From contig NZ_JAUNUG010000002.1 of assembly GCF_030538285.1 (NCBI RefSeq), positions 40,410 to 104,409 of the forward strand: a DNA stretch of 64,000 nucleotides, written 5' to 3'. The DNA comes from Corynebacterium sp. GTDB lineage: Bacteria > Actinomycetota > Actinomycetes > Mycobacteriales > Mycobacteriaceae. Below are positions 17,823 to 25,938 of this stretch, one piece after another. Position 1 is the stretch's first letter. Each line of letters begins with the position of its first letter. The notes below the pieces were generated by a model, which was not told where the DNA came from, searched no databases, and was given only the letters and a program-made list of their open reading frames with translations. Made by a program: the position numbers and the translations under genes.

Positions 17823-19571
17823 ATGACCAGTGACAGGCCGATGTGGGAGCGTTTCCTGCCCGGTATGGGCGCGCTGAAACGCTATGAGCGCTCGTGGCTC
17901 GGCGGGGATGTCATCGCGGGCGTCACCGTGGCGGCGTACCTGGTGCCGCAGGTCATGGCCTACGCCGTCATCGCCGGGCTGCCCGCGGTGGTCGGGTTGT
18001 GGGCGGTGCTGGCCCCGATGTTTGTCTATTTCTTCCTGGGTACCTCGCGGAAGCTGTCGATCGGCCCGGAGTCGACGACGGCCCTCATGACGGCCGCGGG
18101 TGTCGGTGCGCTGCTGTCTGCGGCGGGTGGCCCCGAGTACTACGCGGAGGTCGCGGCGCTGCTCGCGATCGCGGTCGGTGCGGTCTGCCTCGTGGCGTTC
18201 GTGGCCCGGCTCGGATTCGTCACCACGCTGCTGTCGCGCCCGGTGCTCATCGGTTACCTCATCGGTATCGCGGTGCTCATGATCGTCAGCCAGCTGGGCA
18301 AGGTGACCAAACTGCATGTCGAGGGGGAGAGCACGTGGCAGGAGGTGGTGGACTTTTTCCGACAGCTCGAGCATGTACACGTGCCGACGGCTCTGCTCGC
18401 CGGAGCGGTGCTCCTCCTGCTCTACCTGGCCGCGTGGATCGCCCCGAAACTGCCCGGCTCCCTGCTGGTGCTGCTCGTGTCGGCGGCAGTCGTCTCGATC
18501 TTCAATCTGCGCAGCTACGGGCTGGCCGTCATCGGCGAGGTGCCGCAGGGGCTGCCCGCGTTCCGAGTCCCCGACTTCACGGTCGTCGACGTGTGGGTGA
18601 TTCTGCCGTATGCGGTGGGTATCGCCATCGTCGGCTTCTCCGACAACATCCTCACCGCCCGCGCCTTCGCCTCCGGAAACGGCGAGGTCATCGACTCCAA
18701 CCAGGAACTCCTGGCGCTGGGCACCGCCAATGTGGCCACCGGATTCTTCCAGGGCTTCCCCGTCTCCTCCTCCGGCTCGCGCACTGTGCTCGGCGACGCC
18801 GCCGGCGCGCGCACCCAGGTCCACGCCCTGGTGGTCATCGCACTGGTGGTCATGGTCCTCATGTTCGCCGGCCCGGTCCTCGAGTCCTTCCCTGACGCGG
18901 CCCTCGGGGCCCTGGTCATCTACGCAGCCACCAGGCTCATCGACGTCCCCGAGATCATCCGCATCGCCCGCTTCCGCAAGAGTGAGGTGGTGATCACCCT
19001 GGCCACCGCGGCTGCCGTGGTGATCTTTGGCGTGCTCGCCGGCATCGGTTTCGCCATCGTCCTGTCCATCCTCGATCTGCTGCGCCGCATCACCCGCCCC
19101 TACGCCGACGTGCTCGGCTACGTGCCGGGAGTACCCGGCATGCACAGCCTCGACGACTATGACGATGCCCGGCCCGTCGACGGACTGCTGGTCTTCCGTT
19201 ACGACGCCCCCATCTTCTTCGCCAACTCCGATGACTTCGTCCAGCACTCCCTGCAGGCCGTTGCGGAATCCGAGCAACCGGTCCAGTGGTTCCTGCTCAA
19301 CGCCGAGGCCAACACCGAGATCGACCTCACCGCCGTCGACGCCCTCGACGAGCTGCGCGAACAACTCCAACGCCGCGGCATCACATTCGCCATGGCGCGC
19401 GTGAAACAGGATCTTTATCGACGCCTCGAACCCACCGGCTTCATCGATCGCGTCGGCGAGGAGTACATCTTCGAGACCCTGCCCACCGCCGTGCGCGCCT
19501 ACGCTAACCGCTACCAGGCCCGCCACGGCCGCTGGCCGGACGGGGTGCCGCAGGAGGTGGTGGAGCCTTAG
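17823..19571 (+). CDS. SulP family anion permease with STAS domain
   Basis: A 582-residue SulP/SLC26 protein: ten or more membrane segments from about residue 25 to 430 (GGDVIAGVTVAAYLVPQVMA, then YAVIAGLPAVVGLW), then a C-terminal STAS domain (about 450-570) with LLNAEANTEIDLTAVDALDE. Substrates of the family include sulfate and bicarbonate. I chose ATG 17823 because it gives the usual short cytoplasmic start (MTSDRPMWERFLPG); an in-frame start lies eight codons upstream. The next gene is convergent and ends two bases away. Confidence 0.9.
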   Translation: MTSDRPMWERFLPGMGALKRYERSWLGGDVIAGVTVAAYLVPQVMAYAVIAGLPAVVGLWAVLAPMFVYFFLGTSRKLSIGPESTTALMTAAGVGALLSAAGGPEYYAEVAALLAIAVGAVCLVAFVARLGFVTTLLSRPVLIGYLIGIAVLMIVSQLGKVTKLHVEGESTWQEVVDFFRQLEHVHVPTALLAGAVLLLLYLAAWIAPKLPGSLLVLLVSAAVVSIFNLRSYGLAVIGEVPQGLPAFRVPDFTVVDVWVILPYAVGIAIVGFSDNILTARAFASGNGEVIDSNQELLALGTANVATGFFQGFPVSSSGSRTVLGDAAGARTQVHALVVIALVVMVLMFAGPVLESFPDAALGALVIYAATRLIDVPEIIRIARFRKSEVVITLATAAAVVIFGVLAGIGFAIVLSILDLLRRITRPYADVLGYVPGVPGMHSLDDYDDARPVDGLLVFRYDAPIFFANSDDFVQHSLQAVAESEQPVQWFLLNAEANTEIDLTAVDALDELREQLQRRGITFAMARVKQDLYRRLEPTGFIDRVGEEYIFETLPTAVRAYANRYQARHGRWPDGVPQEVVEP

Positions 19572-19572
19572 C

Positions 19573-19833
19573 TCAGCGCCCCTGCCAGATCCGCTCCGAT
19601 TCCTCCAGTGCCCGGTAGTGGCTCTCGAAACCCTCGCAGGCGTCTTCCGGGGCGGTGTAGTTGTCGGTGACGGCGTGCAGTTCCGAGTAGTACTCGGCGA
19701 TGCGGGCGTCGTCGGTCGTGTCGGCGATGGCCTGGGTGAGTTCGCGGACGCGGGTGAGTTCCGGGTGCTGGGCTCCGTGGACCTTCTCGACAACCGTGGC
19801 CAGCCGAACCGCCTGGGCGAGTGCGGGGTTCAT
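19573..19833 (-). CDS. Hemerythrin/Ric-like small protein
   Basis: An 86-residue helical protein. VEKVHGAQHPELTRVRELTQ and the C-terminal ACEGFESHYRALEESERIW resemble the C-terminal part of Ric/ScdA di-iron proteins, which repair iron-sulfur centres after nitric oxide or oxidative damage. Only some of the expected His and Glu ligands are obvious, so the match is tentative. A GGGAGAAG site precedes the ATG. An FNR-like box with a matching -10 hexamer lies upstream (19876-19918), reading toward this gene, which fits a gene induced when oxygen is low. Confidence 0.45.
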   Translation of the reverse strand: MNPALAQAVRLATVVEKVHGAQHPELTRVRELTQAIADTTDDARIAEYYSELHAVTDNYTAPEDACEGFESHYRALEESERIWQGR

Positions 19834-19875
19834 GATGCTTCTCCCTATTCTCTTGATATCTGTCTGACATCACTA

Positions 19876-19918
19876 AGCGTAGGAGGTGGCCCCGGTGAAC
19901 TCCTTGACGTGGATCAAA
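19876..19918 (-). promoter_or_regulatory. FNR-like class II promoter (box 19904-19917)
   Basis: On the minus strand the box reads TTGATCCACGTCAA, preceded by T and followed by GGAGTTC. The -10-like hexamer TACGCT occupies 19881-19876. The spacing is the same as in the two promoters near 50 kb. It lies 71 bases upstream of the hemerythrin/Ric-like gene, which it faces; metY begins about 90 bases away on the other side. Confidence 0.55.
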
Positions 19919-20008
19919 GAACGGATAAGCATCGAGGAAACCGGGCGCGGACTGCCGGGGTACATTTACATTCAGGTATTCCCTCACCCCCCGAAAGGTG
20001 CACGCCCC

Positions 20009-21280
20009 ATGCACAACCAGACCAAGCTCATCCACGCCGGTTACGTCCCGGGCAACAAGGACCCCCGCCAGGTGCCGATCGTGCAGTCCACGACCTACAC
20101 CTTCGACTCCTCCGAGGACATCGCCGCGGTCTTCGATGAGCCCACCCACGCGCTGATCTACTCGCGTTTCGCCAACCCGACCGTCATGGCCGTCGAGTCG
20201 AAGATCGCGGAGCTCGAGGGCGGTGCCGCGGCGATGGCGACCTCCTCCGGCCAGGCCGCGACCGCGCTGTCGATCATGAACGTCTGCTCCGCGGGTGACT
20301 CCTTCGTGGCCTCCTCGGAGATCTACGGCGGCACCCTCAACCTCTTCCACACCACCCTCAAGCGTTTCGGCATTGAGGTCATCTACGTGGACCAGAACGC
20401 CTCCGAGGAGGAGATCGCGGCCGCGTTCAAGCCGAACACCAAGGCGCTGTTCGGTGAGACCATCGGCAACCCGGCGATGAGCGTGCTGGACATCGAGAAG
20501 TTCGCGCGCATCGCCCACAACCAGGGCGTGCCCCTCATCATCGACTCCACCTTCGCCACCCCGATGCTGTGCCGCCCCATCGAGCACGGTGCCGATGTGG
20601 TCATCCACTCCACCTCCAAGTATCTCGACGGCCACGCCGTGCAGGTCGGCGGCATGATCGTCGACGCCGGCACCTTCGACTACACCAACGGCAAGTTCCC
20701 CGGCTTCACCGAGCCGGACGAGTCCTACCACGGTGTCGTGTACACCAAGGACTACGCCGTCGCGCCGTTCATCATCAAGGCGCGCATGCAGCTGCAGCGC
20801 GACTTCGGCGCCTACCCGGCCGCGCACTCCGCGTTCATGCTCAATCTCTCGCTCGAGAGCCTGGACGTGCGCATGCAGCGCCACTGTGAGAACGCGCAGC
20901 AGGTCGCCGAGTACCTGGCCAGCCGCGACGACGTGCTCGTCGACGTCCGCTACCCCGGCCTCAACTCCTCCCCGTACCGTGAGCTGGCGAAGAAGTACCT
21001 CTCCGGCAACTCCGGCGTGCTGTGCATCGACATCAAGGGCGGCCGCGAGGCCGGCGTGAGGTTCATGGACGCCCTTAAGCTGGTCTCCCGCCAGGTCCAC
21101 GTCGCCGACGCCCGCTCCTGTGTGCTCCACCCGGCGTCCACCACCCACCGCCAGGTGCCGGATGAGCAACTGGCCTCCGTCGGCATCACCCCGGGCCTGG
21201 TGCGCATCTCCGTCGGCCTGGAAAACGTCGACGACATCATCGCCGACATCGAGCAGGCCCTGGAGAAATCCCAGGCTTGA
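20009..21280 (+). CDS. metY: O-acetylhomoserine sulfhydrylase MetY
   Basis: A 423-residue PLP enzyme of the Cys/Met metabolism family. The Schiff-base lysine is Lys204 in HSTSKYLDGHA, and the family blocks YSRFANPTVMAVESKIAELE and ETIGNPAMSVLDIE are present. It condenses O-acetylhomoserine with sulfide to homocysteine (direct sulfhydrylation). I chose ATG 20009 because GAAAGG lies about ten bases upstream; an in-frame start 41 codons earlier gives a non-homologous extension. A strong hairpin terminator follows. Confidence 0.85.
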   Translation: MHNQTKLIHAGYVPGNKDPRQVPIVQSTTYTFDSSEDIAAVFDEPTHALIYSRFANPTVMAVESKIAELEGGAAAMATSSGQAATALSIMNVCSAGDSFVASSEIYGGTLNLFHTTLKRFGIEVIYVDQNASEEEIAAAFKPNTKALFGETIGNPAMSVLDIEKFARIAHNQGVPLIIDSTFATPMLCRPIEHGADVVIHSTSKYLDGHAVQVGGMIVDAGTFDYTNGKFPGFTEPDESYHGVVYTKDYAVAPFIIKARMQLQRDFGAYPAAHSAFMLNLSLESLDVRMQRHCENAQQVAEYLASRDDVLVDVRYPGLNSSPYRELAKKYLSGNSGVLCIDIKGGREAGVRFMDALKLVSRQVHVADARSCVLHPASTTHRQVPDEQLASVGITPGLVRISVGLENVDDIIADIEQALEKSQA

Positions 21281-21297
21281 GGTCGCTTATCGACGCC

Positions 21298-21335
21298 GCA
21301 CCGCCCCGGCACCTGATTTGGGACCGGGGCGGTGC
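21298..21335 (+). terminator. Rho-independent-type hairpin after metY
   Basis: A perfect 12-base inverted repeat (GCACCGCCCCGG against CCGGGGCGGTGC) encloses a 14-base loop, starting 17 bases after the metY stop. There is no clear T-run. A copy of the dispersed GCTTATCGACG motif (21285-21294) lies between the stop and the hairpin. Confidence 0.75.
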
Positions 21336-21356
21336 CTTCGATCACCCGTGGGAATA

Positions 21357-21599
21357 TCAGGCAGGTTCGTCGAGTTTCTGTTGGACTGCCTGCCGGATCC
21401 ACGAGGACACCGAGCGATCGTCCGCTGCTGCGCGGCGCTTGACCTCATCCAGAGTTTCTGGCGAGAATCGGACCGGAATCGGAGAGCTCAGACGAGAGCG
21501 CCGTCGACCGGGGCCCTGAGGAATCTGGTTCTCGGGGCGGGAATAGAACTCATACTCCTGGTCGGCGGACATCGGGGGTGGGGAATCCTGGTCAGCCAT
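21357..21599 (-). CDS. Ribbon-helix-helix antitoxin-like protein
   Basis: An 80-residue protein with a disordered, Pro/Glu-rich N-terminal half and a C-terminal RHH motif (PIPVRFSPETLDEVKRRAAA, then DDRSVSSWIRQAVQQKL) of the Arc/CopG type. Its ATG at 21599 lies inside the end of the preceding toxin-like gene (overlap of eight bases). This arrangement suggests a toxin-antitoxin pair in toxin-first order. A longer in-frame start at 21653 would overlap the toxin-like gene further. Confidence 0.6.
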   Translation of the reverse strand: MADQDSPPPMSADQEYEFYSRPENQIPQGPGRRRSRLSSPIPVRFSPETLDEVKRRAAADDRSVSSWIRQAVQQKLDEPA

Positions 21600-21921
21600 T
21601 ACTGTCCCTCCTGTAAAGACTCGCGAGCCAGGCACTGGCCGGGTAGCAGCCAATGGGTCGGCAACGGGTGTAGTCGCCGGAGTGTGCGGGAGCTATCGGG
21701 ACGACCAGAATGGAGCCGCCCACGTTGGCCACCATTAGCCAGTGTGCCGGAGGCTTCGCGGGGTAGAAGATCGGATCGTGGTGCCAGACATCGACAATGT
21801 CGTCGATGCCCAGATAAGGGTGCTTGAACAAATGGGCTGCTTGGTGATCAATCTCGAAAGGAAACGCTCCGTCGAGAAGATCGGGGTCAAGAAGCTCATC
21901 GTGGTCTTCATTGTATAACAA
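21592..21921 (-). CDS. Toxin-like small protein
   Basis: A 109-residue protein with an acidic N-terminus, a hydrophobic core (HWLMVANVGGSILVVPIAPA) and a Cys/Arg-containing end (TRCRPIGCYPASAWLASLYR). I do not recognise the family with certainty; the beta-strand core followed by an Arg-rich end is seen in several small toxins. It overlaps a ribbon-helix-helix protein gene downstream, which is the main reason to suspect a toxin. Confidence 0.5.
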   Translation of the reverse strand: MLYNEDHDELLDPDLLDGAFPFEIDHQAAHLFKHPYLGIDDIVDVWHHDPIFYPAKPPAHWLMVANVGGSILVVPIAPAHSGDYTRCRPIGCYPASAWLASLYRRDSNG

Positions 21922-21958
21922 GCGACTACAAACCCTCCAAGTTCACGAGCCCCTTCCA

Positions 21959-22422
21959 CTAGCCGATCGTGGACACGAGCCCCCACCCCAGCGCTCGGAC
22001 CTGGGATGTGAAATTCACCGCTTCTGTAAGCCAGTGGCTGACGTAGTCGTCGTCGATGTCCCGCAGTTCGTGGCTGAGGCATTCGAGGTCATCGGCGACA
22101 GTGTCCACCTGCTGCAGGCTGAGGGCGGCGACGTGGGCGATCCCGCCCATACCGGTGTGGGTCACGTCCCCGGCGACGAGGAGGTGGGCGGGTCGGGGCG
22201 CTTCGTTGTCCGAGTGGGTGAGTCTCTGCAGATCGCGCCAGCATTTGTCGAGGCAGAGCATGTCAGGGCGAAGGGGCCCGCCGAAAACGAAGGTGTTGTC
22301 GTCGACGGGGATCAGGCCGAGTGCCTCAGCAAAGGGTCCCTTCCGATGAATTGACGGCGCTCGGCGATGGCGGCGGAGGTCGACTCAGGAGCAACCGGAT
22401 AGGCGTAGTAGCGAATTCCCAT
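21959..22422 (-). pseudogene. DUF1877/YfbM-like gene with a frameshift
   Basis: The frame starts MGIRYYAYPVAPESTSAAIA and stops early after about 36 codons. One base later the other frame continues FAEALGLIPVDDNTFVFGG, then LRPDMLCLDKCWRDLQRL, and runs to the end (LGWGLVSTIG). Joined, these give a full-length actinobacterial DUF1877-type protein. A single-base deletion in the AAAGGGTCCC section (22331-22340) explains the break. Recent inactivation or a sequencing error are both possible. Confidence 0.65.
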
Positions 22423-22740
22423 GGACCCACAATGGCACGGTTAGGAGACGGCCTCGCTGGCGCCCGGAGGTGCCTGTGGATAACTTCCCGTGCAGGGGAG
22501 GAGGATATTGAGTTGTCCACATGAATCGGGTCGAGGCTTGACAGTGGTCGGCATACGGTGCCGGGATGAGAACCGCGGCAGTACGTCGAGGTAGTGAAAA
22601 CCAAGCAGAACGGGTAGATCTCCCCGACGGCGACGAGCTGCACCGAGGAGAGGACCTCTGATAGGTAGATACTGTGCGCAACCAGCCATAGTGCGGAGGT
22701 AGCCAACACTCAGATGTAGTGACTGCCCGAACCAGGATCC
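22423..22740. other. Intergenic stretch with two DnaA-box-like sites
   Basis: No gene is supported. Two 9-mers match DnaA boxes: TGTGGATAA at 22475-22483 (TTATCCACA on the minus strand) and TTGTCCACA at 22513-22521, in opposite orientation 29 bases apart. A 33-codon open frame from about 22566 has no recognisable product. Confidence 0.4.
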
Positions 22741-23787
22741 TTAACGTCCTTCCACCGGCGGGGCATCCGGCTGCGTCGGATCCAGTCCCCGCCGCCGCAG
22801 TTCAGCGGCGGCCCGCTCCAGTCCGCCGTGCTCCAGCGCCGCCAACGAGGTCTGCCCCGACCACACGTGGCGACCGAATCGGGAGACCTCGATCTCCAGA
22901 TCACCGGTGAGGTGCTCGAGATCGCCGGGAACGTTGCGGTGCTCGCTGGGGAGCGGGACGGGGAGGACGTGGGCGTCGGCAAGCGGGGCGGAGGCGCTGA
23001 TCTCGACCTTCCAGCCGTAACCGCGGCCCGTCAGCTCCCAGGTGTCGTCGGTGGTGCGGGTGGTCACCGGGCTGATCACCGGATTGCCCAGGCGGAACAC
23101 GCGGGAATCGGGGAGCTTGACCACAAGTCCCGTCACCTCCACTTTCATCGGGCCGGCGGTAACCAGCCCACCGGCAAACGCCACGCAGGCCTCCGGCTCG
23201 GCGAAGCCCTGTGCCTGACCCCACCACCAGGACTCGGGGAAACCCTCGCGGCCCCAGTTCTTCTCGCCGTAGACCTGGGCGTCGGTGAACTCCCAGGTCT
23301 CTTCGCCGAGGGTGGCGGTGCCGCTGGCCCGTCCACCGAGCAGCCAGGGATGCCAGTACTGGTTGAGGCCGGGGATCATCTGGAAGACGCTGGAACCGCC
23401 GAAAGCCTGGTGGGGCCAGGGGGTGAGGTCGTGGAAGCTCAGGTCGAGGCGAGCGTCGGGGCCCAGATTGACCCGCAGGTGTTCCTCATCGCCGCTGAAA
23501 GCGGGGGAGTTGGTGGGACCGCCGCGCACACCGAGTCGGTGAGGGTCGGTCCAGGAACCGGGGCGGGCGTCGGTACGCACGAACCCGTTGGATCCGGCTA
23601 GGCCGATCGTGGCCCACGGGCCCGCGGGGCCCTGGTTCGCGCCGCACAGAGCGATGAGGACGCGGCCGGTGTCGGGATCGGTGAGCCGCCAGAAGTAACC
23701 CTCCATGGCGACACCCCGGTGGGCGCGGGTGGGTTGGCCGAACGCAAGGTCGGCGCCGGTGGCACGGTAACGAGTGATCGGGGTCAT
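22741..23787 (-). CDS. Tocopherol cyclase-like protein
   Basis: A 348-residue soluble protein resembling the tocopherol cyclase family: MEGYFWRLTDPDTGRVLIAL near the N-terminus, then SFHDLTPWPHQAFGGSSVFQ, YWHPWLLGG and the diagnostic VYGEKNWGREGFPESWWWGQ. Corynebacteria do not make tocopherol, so the substrate is probably another isoprenoid or lipid, or the protein is a lipocalin-like binder. The ATG at 23787 has a good GGAGGTACC site; a longer in-frame start at 24036 would overlap the divergent antitoxin gene. Confidence 0.75.
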   Translation of the reverse strand: MTPITRYRATGADLAFGQPTRAHRGVAMEGYFWRLTDPDTGRVLIALCGANQGPAGPWATIGLAGSNGFVRTDARPGSWTDPHRLGVRGGPTNSPAFSGDEEHLRVNLGPDARLDLSFHDLTPWPHQAFGGSSVFQMIPGLNQYWHPWLLGGRASGTATLGEETWEFTDAQVYGEKNWGREGFPESWWWGQAQGFAEPEACVAFAGGLVTAGPMKVEVTGLVVKLPDSRVFRLGNPVISPVTTRTTDDTWELTGRGYGWKVEISASAPLADAHVLPVPLPSEHRNVPGDLEHLTGDLEIEVSRFGRHVWSGQTSLAALEHGGLERAAAELRRRGLDPTQPDAPPVEGR

Positions 23788-23888
23788 AGTGGTACCTCCT
23801 GGCCCCACCTTAGTGGTGCGGGGCACAAGTTGGGCTGGAGGGATTCTCCTGCTCGCCCATTGTTGTTTAAGGCGCGGCGCGTGAAGAT

Positions 23889-23904
23889 GTAGGTATGTAC
23901 CTAC
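23889..23904. promoter_or_regulatory. Inverted-repeat operator of the Phd/VapC module
   Basis: GTAGGTA and TACCTAC flank a two-base centre, a perfect 7-base inverted repeat ending 13 bases before the antitoxin ATG. Such sites are bound by the antitoxin or the complex in most vapBC and fitAB operons. Confidence 0.65.
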
Positions 23905-23917
23905 CGAGGAGGTGAAG

Positions 23918-24169
23918 ATGGCCATCGTTTCTTCAAGGGATTTCAACCGGGACGTCAGCGCAGCGAAGCGAGCGGCTGCCCGGGGCCCAGTTATCGTGAC
24001 AGACCGAGGGGAACCTGCGTTTGTGCTCTTATCCATCGCTGACTATCGCCGTCTCAGCGACTCGGAAGGCACTAGATCGGAGGACTTCCTCCGCAGGCTG
24101 CAGATGGAAGACGATATTGATGTCGAGTTTCCTGCTGTCGATCTCGACATGAAGGTGCCCGATCTCTGA
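23918..24169 (+). CDS. Phd/YefM-type antitoxin partner of a VapC toxin
   Basis: An 83-residue protein. MAIVSSRDFNRDVSAAKRAA and PVIVTDRGEPAFVLLSIADY are typical Phd/YefM DNA-binding blocks; the C-terminal half is acidic. ATG 23918 follows GAGGAGGTGAAG, so it is preferred over the GTG two codons upstream. Its TGA overlaps the toxin ATG by one base (TGATG). Confidence 0.8.
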   Translation: MAIVSSRDFNRDVSAAKRAAARGPVIVTDRGEPAFVLLSIADYRRLSDSEGTRSEDFLRRLQMEDDIDVEFPAVDLDMKVPDL

Positions 24170-24582
24170 TGTATCTCCTTGATACGAATGTCATCAGTGA
24201 GTTGCGAAAACCACATGGATCACAGGTAGTCCGGGGGTGGATTCTTCGGAGGCGACCTGATGACCTTTATCTGAGGGTCATCACAGTCATGGAGATTGAA
24301 CTCGGGATTCGCCGCTGCGCGCGCAGGGATGAGGTTCAGGGTCAGCGATTGAGGCAATGGCCGCAACGCGAAGTGCTCGATCTTTTTGAAGGCCGACTAT
24401 TGGCCGTGGATACCGAAACAGCCCTCACCGCGGCATCATTGCAGGCCCCAGATCCTCGCCCTGGTCGTGATTGCTTGGTAGCTTCCACCGCCCTGGTGCA
24501 CAACATGGGGATCGTCACCAGAAATATCAGAGACTTCAAGCCCATGTCCCGGCACGTCATCAACCCCTGGGAGGCGGATTAA
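24169..24582 (+). CDS. PIN-domain toxin (VapC/FitB type)
   Basis: A 137-residue PIN ribonuclease. The first acidic residue is in LLDTNVISELRKP; the second is the Glu in TVMEIELGIRR; the last are in RDCLVASTALVHNMGIVTRN, with NxxDF-like RDFKPM near the end. These are the metal ligands of VapC/FitB toxins, which cleave tRNA or rRNA. It forms an operon with the Phd-type antitoxin and probably shares its palindromic operator. Confidence 0.85.
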   Translation: MYLLDTNVISELRKPHGSQVVRGWILRRRPDDLYLRVITVMEIELGIRRCARRDEVQGQRLRQWPQREVLDLFEGRLLAVDTETALTAASLQAPDPRPGRDCLVASTALVHNMGIVTRNIRDFKPMSRHVINPWEAD

Positions 24583-24594
24583 TGACCCGGAACT

Positions 24595-25053
24595 TCAGTC
24601 CTGTCGAGGCACCGGCACGGTCACGGTTCCACCGCCGTAACCGTTGAGCTGGTCGCGTCCCTCGATCACCACCTCGTCCACGTCCTCGGGGATGGCGAAG
24701 GGACCGCGGGAGCGGGTGAAAGGCTGCTGATTCTGGTGGTCGTGGTGCAGGACGTGCTCGGCCAGCACGTCCCCGTCCGGGGTAAGCACGCGCCAACCGT
24801 CGGCGTAGCGCTCCGGGGTGTCATAGGGGGAAGAGACGGTGACGACCACCCGGAACTCATCCCCGGCCGGCGTGACCTTTGCTTCAAGGATCTCGGGGTA
24901 CTCCTGGGAGTCCGCAGCTGCGGACTCGGCGGGAGTTTCTGTCACCGTCTGTTCCGTGGTGGCCGGGGTGGAGGGCTCGGGGTCATCGATGCAGGCGACC
25001 AGGGAGGCGGTGGCCAGCGCGAGCACTGCGGAGGCGAGGAGGAAACGCGTCAT
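24595..25053 (-). CDS. Secreted lipoprotein of unknown function
   Basis: A 152-residue predicted lipoprotein: a hydrophobic signal peptide and the lipobox LVAC (Cys at about residue 21), a Thr/Glu/Pro-rich linker, then a domain of about 95 residues (EILEAKVTPAGDEFRVVVTV, then HVLHHDHQNQQPFTRS) that looks like a beta-sandwich. The His-rich loop might bind metal, which is speculation. It begins within the last bases of a decayed DUF3592-like gene. Confidence 0.65.
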   Translation of the reverse strand: MTRFLLASAVLALATASLVACIDDPEPSTPATTEQTVTETPAESAAADSQEYPEILEAKVTPAGDEFRVVVTVSSPYDTPERYADGWRVLTPDGDVLAEHVLHHDHQNQQPFTRSRGPFAIPEDVDEVVIEGRDQLNGYGGGTVTVPVPRQD

Positions 25054-25434
25054 GGTATCGACGGTAGCGAAGAACCGGCCACCAGCAGTGCCGCACCGAT
25101 TCCAACGAAGACGATGCCGGCCACCGCGGAGATGAGGGCGGGGCGATGCGAAGGTTCCGTCCCTTCCTGCGGAGCCACGAATCGAAGGGGGTTGGCCACG
25201 GACCTGCTGCCCGGTGAGCGTGCGGAACTCGATGACTTCGATGAGGGTGCGGACGTCTCTTCCCCGGGAGTTCCCTCACGTCTGGATCCTTGAGGACACC
25301 ACTATCCCGCGAACGAGTTCGCCGCGCTGGGTGAGGTCCCGCAGGAAGGCCCACTGCCGGCAGGCACTGTGAAAGAGGTAGAACCCGGCCACGCTCAACA
25401 GGACCGATACGGCCAGGAAGATGACGTTGAACAG
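25050..25434 (-). pseudogene. DUF3592-like membrane protein gene with frameshifts
   Basis: Three frames together give one plausible protein. The first has NVIFLAVSVLLSVAGFYLFH and WAFLRDLTQRGELVRGIVV. A shifted frame has RDVRTLIEVIEFRTLTGQQV. A third has FVAPQEGTEPSHRPALISAV, then AGIVFVGIGAALLVAG, with a terminal membrane helix. That order (helix, EFRTLTGQ-type domain, helix) is typical of DUF3592 proteins. At least two frameshifts and the lack of a clear start codon mark it as a pseudogene. Confidence 0.55.
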
Positions 25435-25938
25435 CTACTCCCGCTCCCTTAAGGCCTGCCGCCGCTCCCACGCTGCCCGCTGCATCCGGCCGTGCTCGAC
25501 CATGGTGGGGAACAGTTCCGACTCCGGCCGGGTTTCACCGGCGTGGACCAGCGCGGCTCCCATGGCCAGGTACTGGCGGCGGTAGGAGATGCCGAGCACC
25601 TGGTCCGCGTAGTCGGTGACCAGCTCGGGGACGACGCTCAACGTGGTCAGCTCGAGGAGCAGGCGCTTGGCGGTGTGGCGGGGCAACGGTGCCTTCTCAC
25701 CCATCTCGGACAGGGCGGAGCTGAGGCTGGCGGGGTCGACGGGTTTGCTGGCGTGGCGTCGAGAAGCAATGAGGCCGAAGAGGTGACCGTAGTGCGGGTC
25801 GTGGAAATCACCGGGCTGCAGGATCTGGCACACCTCGTCACTCGCCGGGTGCTCCCGGCCCGCCCACATCAACCCGCACAACAGCAGCGCCTCCGGGTCG
25901 AGCTGCGGGGAGTCGACGATCTCCTCCTCGTCGATCAT
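25435..25938 (-). CDS. DnaB N-terminal-domain-like protein
   Basis: A 167-residue helical protein resembling the N-terminal domain of the replicative helicase DnaB (EALLLCGLMWAGREHPASDE, then ILQPGDFHDPHYGHLFGLIA, PVDPASLSSALSEMGEKAPL). The RecA-like motor domain is absent. It may be a stand-alone adaptor that competes for DnaB or DnaG contacts, or a duplicated fragment. Its start overlaps the preceding gene's stop by four bases (25935-25938), so translation is coupled. Confidence 0.6.
   Translation of the reverse strand: MIDEEEIVDSPQLDPEALLLCGLMWAGREHPASDEVCQILQPGDFHDPHYGHLFGLIASRRHASKPVDPASLSSALSEMGEKAPLPRHTAKRLLLELTTLSVVPELVTDYADQVLGISYRRQYLAMGAALVHAGETRPESELFPTMVEHGRMQRAAWERRQALRERE

Noticed and set aside
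17721..19793. A 690-codon minus-strand open frame opposite the SulP gene
   Set aside because: It is antisense to a clear permease, with Asp/His/Gly-rich low-complexity translation.
22475..22521. Replication origin suggested by two DnaA-box matches
   Set aside because: Only two boxes, no dnaA/dnaN/gyrase genes and no A/T-rich unwinding region; another TTGTCCACA at about 26626 shows that such 9-mers occur by chance.
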